Origin: Alysiella sp. | Lineage (GTDB): Bacteria; Pseudomonadota; Gammaproteobacteria; Burkholderiales; Neisseriaceae | Reading direction: 5' to 3' | DNA length: 7,900 bases | NCBI RefSeq assembly: GCF_030525755.1 | Contig: NZ_JAUNEC010000063.1 | Span: forward strand, 1-7,900 | Part shown: positions 5,714 through 7,900 of the stretch, piece by piece | Position numbering within the stretch: the stretch's first letter is position 1 | Layout of the letters: the number at the start of each line of letters is the position of its first letter | Notes under the pieces: model-generated | What the model was told of the DNA's origin: nothing | The model's input: only the letters and a program-made list of their open reading frames with translations | The model's database searches: none | Translations under genes and position numbers: made by a program

Positions 5714-5749
5714 GATTTTTCCGTTTTCAGGCTGCCTGAAAGAAAAATC
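5714..5749. repeat. Extended DUS hairpin in the aroK-hldD divergent region
   Basis: GATTTTTC (5714-5721) and TTTCAGGC (5725-5732) pair with GCCTGAAA (5734-5741) and GAAAAATC (5742-5749). This gives 16 bp with a 3-base bulge (CGT) and a one-base centre. The core is a palindromic DUS: sim-type on + at 5729-5740, king-type on - at 5737-5726. The 3' arm ends in A-rich sequence on either strand, so it is not a normal intrinsic terminator. It lies between the two divergent genes. Confidence 0.75.
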
Positions 5750-5769
5750 AAAACACCCATACCCATAAC

Positions 5770-5778
5770 TGCTACAAT
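5770..5778 (+). promoter_or_regulatory. Extended -10 promoter for hldD
   Basis: TGC followed by TACAAT (5773-5778) is a good extended -10 element. The -35 region 17 bases upstream (AAAACA) is poor, as is common with extended -10 promoters. Transcription would start near 5785, leaving a leader of about 27 bases with AAAAGG before the ATG at 5812. Confidence 0.55.
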
Positions 5779-5811
5779 AAACACGTTTATTCAGCAAAAG
5801 GCAAAATCACA

Positions 5812-6816
5812 ATGACCATCATCGTAACTGGCGCGGCAGGTTTTATCGGCAGCAATATCGTTAAAGCATTGAATATGCGTGGTATTACCAACATCATTGC
5901 GGTGGACAACTTAAGTAATGGCGACAAATTCCACAATCTTGCCGACTGCGACATCGCACATTATTTGGACAAACACGAGTTCATTCGTCAAATCCGCGAA
6001 CACCAATTTCCGTATGATGACATTCGCGCAGTATTCCACGAAGGTGCATGTTCCGACACCATGAATCATGACGGTAAGTATATGATGGAAAACAACTATC
6101 AGTACACATTAGATTTATTGGATTGGTGTCAAGATGAGCGGATTGCGTTTTTGTATGCATCTAGCGCAGCGGTGTATGGCAAAAGCGATATTTTCCGCGA
6201 AGAACGTGAATTAGAACAACCGCTTAATGTGTATGGCTATTCCAAATTTTTGTTTGACCAAGTGGTGCGCGAACGCCTGAAATCGGGTTTAACCGCGCAA
6301 GTTGTGGGGTTTCGCTATTTTAATGTGTACGGTATGCGCGAACAGCACAAAGCGCGTATGGCTTCGGTAGCATTTCATCATTTTAATCAATATCGTACGC
6401 AAGGTTTTGTGAATTTATTTGGTGCATACGAACAATTTGGCAATGGCGAACACAGCCGCGATTTTGTCAGCGTGGAAGACATTGTGAAAGTGAATTTGTT
6501 TTTCTTGGATAATCCTGAAAAATCAGGTATTTTCAATTTAGGCACAGGACGCAGCCAACCGTTTAACGATTTGGCAGCAGCAACCGTGAACGCCTGTCGC
6601 ATGGCAGAAGGCAAATCGCCCATGAGTTTGGCTGAATTGGTGGACAAAGAGCTGATTCGCTACATTGATTTTCCCGACAGCCTGAAAGGCAAATACCAAA
6701 GTTTCACGCAAGCCGACATCACAAAATTGCGTGAAGCAGGCTACACTGATGAATTTCTTACGGTAGAACAAGGTGTTAAGCGTTACATTGCATGGCTTTT
6801 AAACACCAATCTTTAA
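5812..6816 (+). CDS. hldD: ADP-L-glycero-D-manno-heptose 6-epimerase
   Basis: HldD (also called RfaD/GmhD) epimerises ADP-D-glycero-D-manno-heptose at C6 to the L-glycero form, the last step of heptose precursor synthesis for the lipooligosaccharide inner core. It is a cytoplasmic short-chain dehydrogenase/reductase-fold enzyme with tightly bound NADP. The 334-residue length is normal. The nucleotide loop is TGAAGFIGSN (6-15), and VDNLSNGDKF (31-40) follows the second strand. FHEGACSDT (75-83) is typical of the family. Active-site residues are S117 in YASSAAVYG, Y141 and K145 in YGYSK, and K180 in EQHKARMASV, matching the known second catalytic base. FGNGEHSRDFVSVEDIV and NLGTG lie further on. 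It is monocistronic, with its own promoter and a shared terminator against the convergent ychF. Confidence 0.97.
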   Translation: MTIIVTGAAGFIGSNIVKALNMRGITNIIAVDNLSNGDKFHNLADCDIAHYLDKHEFIRQIREHQFPYDDIRAVFHEGACSDTMNHDGKYMMENNYQYTLDLLDWCQDERIAFLYASSAAVYGKSDIFREERELEQPLNVYGYSKFLFDQVVRERLKSGLTAQVVGFRYFNVYGMREQHKARMASVAFHHFNQYRTQGFVNLFGAYEQFGNGEHSRDFVSVEDIVKVNLFFLDNPEKSGIFNLGTGRSQPFNDLAAATVNACRMAEGKSPMSLAELVDKELIRYIDFPDSLKGKYQSFTQADITKLREAGYTDEFLTVEQGVKRYIAWLLNTNL

Positions 6817-6835
6817 CAAAACATACCCCACACAC

Positions 6836-6872
6836 CAAACAGGCTGCCTGAAACTTTCAGGCAGCCTGTTTG
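6836..6872. terminator. Inverted DUS pair terminator between hldD and ychF
   Basis: Two perfect sim-type DUS face each other: AGGCTGCCTGAA at 6841-6852 on + and its complement at 6856-6867. Five extra paired bases lie outside (CAAAC/GTTTG), giving 18-base arms around a single C; in RNA the loop would be about five bases. It sits 20 bases after the hldD stop and 12 bases after the ychF stop, so it serves both. The flanking T runs are short. Confidence 0.85.
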
Positions 6873-6884
6873 ATTACGGGTATT

Positions 6885-7900
6885 TTACACGTTAAACAAG
6901 AAGTGAATCACATCGCCATCTTGCACCACATATTCCTTGCCTTCGGCACGCATTTTGCCTGCTTCTTTGGCTTTGGTTTCGCCACCAAGCGCAATAAAAT
7001 CATCATAAGCAATCACTTGGGCGCGAATGAAACCGCGTTCAAAATCGGTGTGAATCACACCAGCCGCTTGTGGGGCGGTGTCGCCTTTTTTGATTGTCCA
7101 CGCGCGAACTTCTTTCACGCCTGCCGTGAAATAGGTTTGCAAGCCCAATAAATCGTAACCTGCTCTAATTAAACGGTTTAAGCCCGCCTCTGCCATGCCC
7201 ATTTCGGCTAAAAATTCGGCTTTTTCTTCATCGTCCAATTCGGCAATTTCGCTTTCCAGCGCGGCGCAAATGGCAACAATGGGGGCGTTTTCGCGGTTTG
7301 CCAATTCGGTTAATTTGTCCAAATGGGGGTTGTTTTCAAAGCCGTCTTCTGCCACATTCGCAACGTACATCGCTGGTTTTGCGGTCAATAAAAACAAAGG
7401 TTTGAGCAATGCCAATTCTTCCTTGTCCAAACCGAATGAGCGGATTGGCTTGCCTTCGTTCAAATGCGGCAGCAGTTTTTCCAAAATGGCGACCAGTTTT
7501 TGTGCGTCTTTGTCGCCTGCTTTGGCGCGTTTGCCTTCGCGCAAAATGGCTTTTTCCACGCTCGCCAAATCCGCCAGAGCCAATTCGGTGCCAATGGTTT
7601 CAATGTCGGCAATCGGGTCAACTTTGCCTGCAACGTGAATGATGTTGTCGTCATCAAAACAACGCACTACGTTCACAATCGCGTCTGTTTCGCGAATGTT
7701 TGCCAAAAATTGGTTGCCCAAACCTTCGCCACGGCTCGCGCCCGCCACCAAGCCTGCAATGTCCACAAATTCCACAATCGCAGGCTGCATTTTTTGTGGA
7801 TTGACGATTTTTGCCAATTCTGCCATGCGTGGGTCGGGGACTTCCACAATGCCTACATTGGGTTCAATGGTGCAAAATGGGTAGTTTGCCGCCTCAATGC
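6885..7900 (-). CDS. ychF: Redox-regulated ATPase YchF (Obg/OLA1 family), 5' end outside window
   Basis: The frame runs off the right edge. The first complete codon is at 7898, giving 337 visible residues beginning IEAANYPFCTIEPNVGIVEVPDPR. A full YchF has about 363 residues, so about 26 are missing, including the P-loop. A GTG at 7847 is not the real start. Visible motifs are the switch region NYPFCTIEPN, G3 DIAGLVAGASRGEGLGNQFL (near 7763-7704) and the divergent G4 NVAED (near 7358), which replaces NKxD and favours ATP over GTP. The C-terminal TGS-like domain (roughly the last 85 residues) includes AWTIKKGDTAPQAAGVIHTD and ends HFLFNV. YchF binds ribosomes and is linked to translation control and oxidative stress response. 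It is convergent with hldD and shares its terminator. Confidence 0.96.
   Translation of the reverse strand, partial: IEAANYPFCTIEPNVGIVEVPDPRMAELAKIVNPQKMQPAIVEFVDIAGLVAGASRGEGLGNQFLANIRETDAIVNVVRCFDDDNIIHVAGKVDPIADIETIGTELALADLASVEKAILREGKRAKAGDKDAQKLVAILEKLLPHLNEGKPIRSFGLDKEELALLKPLFLLTAKPAMYVANVAEDGFENNPHLDKLTELANRENAPIVAICAALESEIAELDDEEKAEFLAEMGMAEAGLNRLIRAGYDLLGLQTYFTAGVKEVRAWTIKKGDTAPQAAGVIHTDFERGFIRAQVIAYDDFIALGGETKAKEAGKMRAEGKEYVVQDGDVIHFLFNV

Noticed and set aside
5714..5749. Hairpin between aroK and hldD as an intrinsic terminator
   Set aside because: Both flanking genes point away from it and the 3' arm ends in A, not U, on either strand.
7195..7638. Open + strand frame (147 codons) opposite ychF
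   Set aside because: It is the complement of well-conserved ychF codons, with no domain or ribosome site.
1..7900. CRISPR array, tRNA, rRNA, insertion sequence, prophage attachment site
   Set aside because: The only recurring repeat is the DUS family. No regularly spaced repeats, tRNA-like folds, transposase motifs or matched direct repeats at the cassette edge were seen.

Overview
The window looks like a chromosomal piece of a Neisseriaceae bacterium, probably from the Simonsiella/Kingella side of the family. The main evidence is many copies of the 12-base DNA uptake sequence (DUS) dialect AGGCTGCCTGAA (sim-type). Some palindromic sites also read as AGGCAGCCTGAA (king-type) on the opposite strand. 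The core proteins (AroK, AroB, a short ProQ, HldD, YchF) are neisserial in length and wording. The species cannot be fixed from this window.

Layout. (1) Positions 1-1444, + strand: a two-gene accessory cassette. The first gene, cut by the left edge, is a fusion of an ABC-type ATPase and a GNAT acetyltransferase (COG2401/Mom-like). The second is a stand-alone formyltransferase-fold protein that overlaps the first by 10 bases and is closed by a strong intrinsic terminator at 1457-1501. (2) 1502-1750: a short intergenic stretch ending in a perfect 22-bp DUS-derived hairpin that terminates the helicase gene. (3) 1751-3115, - strand: a DEAD-box RNA helicase (RhlE type). Upstream lies a roughly 250-base leader and a near-consensus sigma70 promoter at 3369-3396. 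(4) 3511-5679, - strand: aroK-aroB-proQ, a likely transcription unit in which aroK and aroB overlap by one base, followed by a hairpin terminator. (5) 5812-6816, + strand: hldD, divergent from aroK and with its own extended -10 promoter. (6) 6836-6872: a DUS inverted-pair terminator shared by the convergent hldD and ychF. (7) 6885-7900, - strand: ychF, cut by the right edge.

How they fit together. AroK and AroB are shikimate-pathway enzymes, HldD makes the heptose precursor of the lipooligosaccharide inner core, and ProQ and the helicase act on RNA. YchF is a translation-linked ATPase. These are ordinary housekeeping genes. The unusual part is the left cassette, whose tight coupling and domain content suggest a two-enzyme modification pathway, perhaps phage-derived and acting on nucleic acid. 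That function is inference only. No tRNA, rRNA, CRISPR array, intact insertion sequence or attachment site was found.
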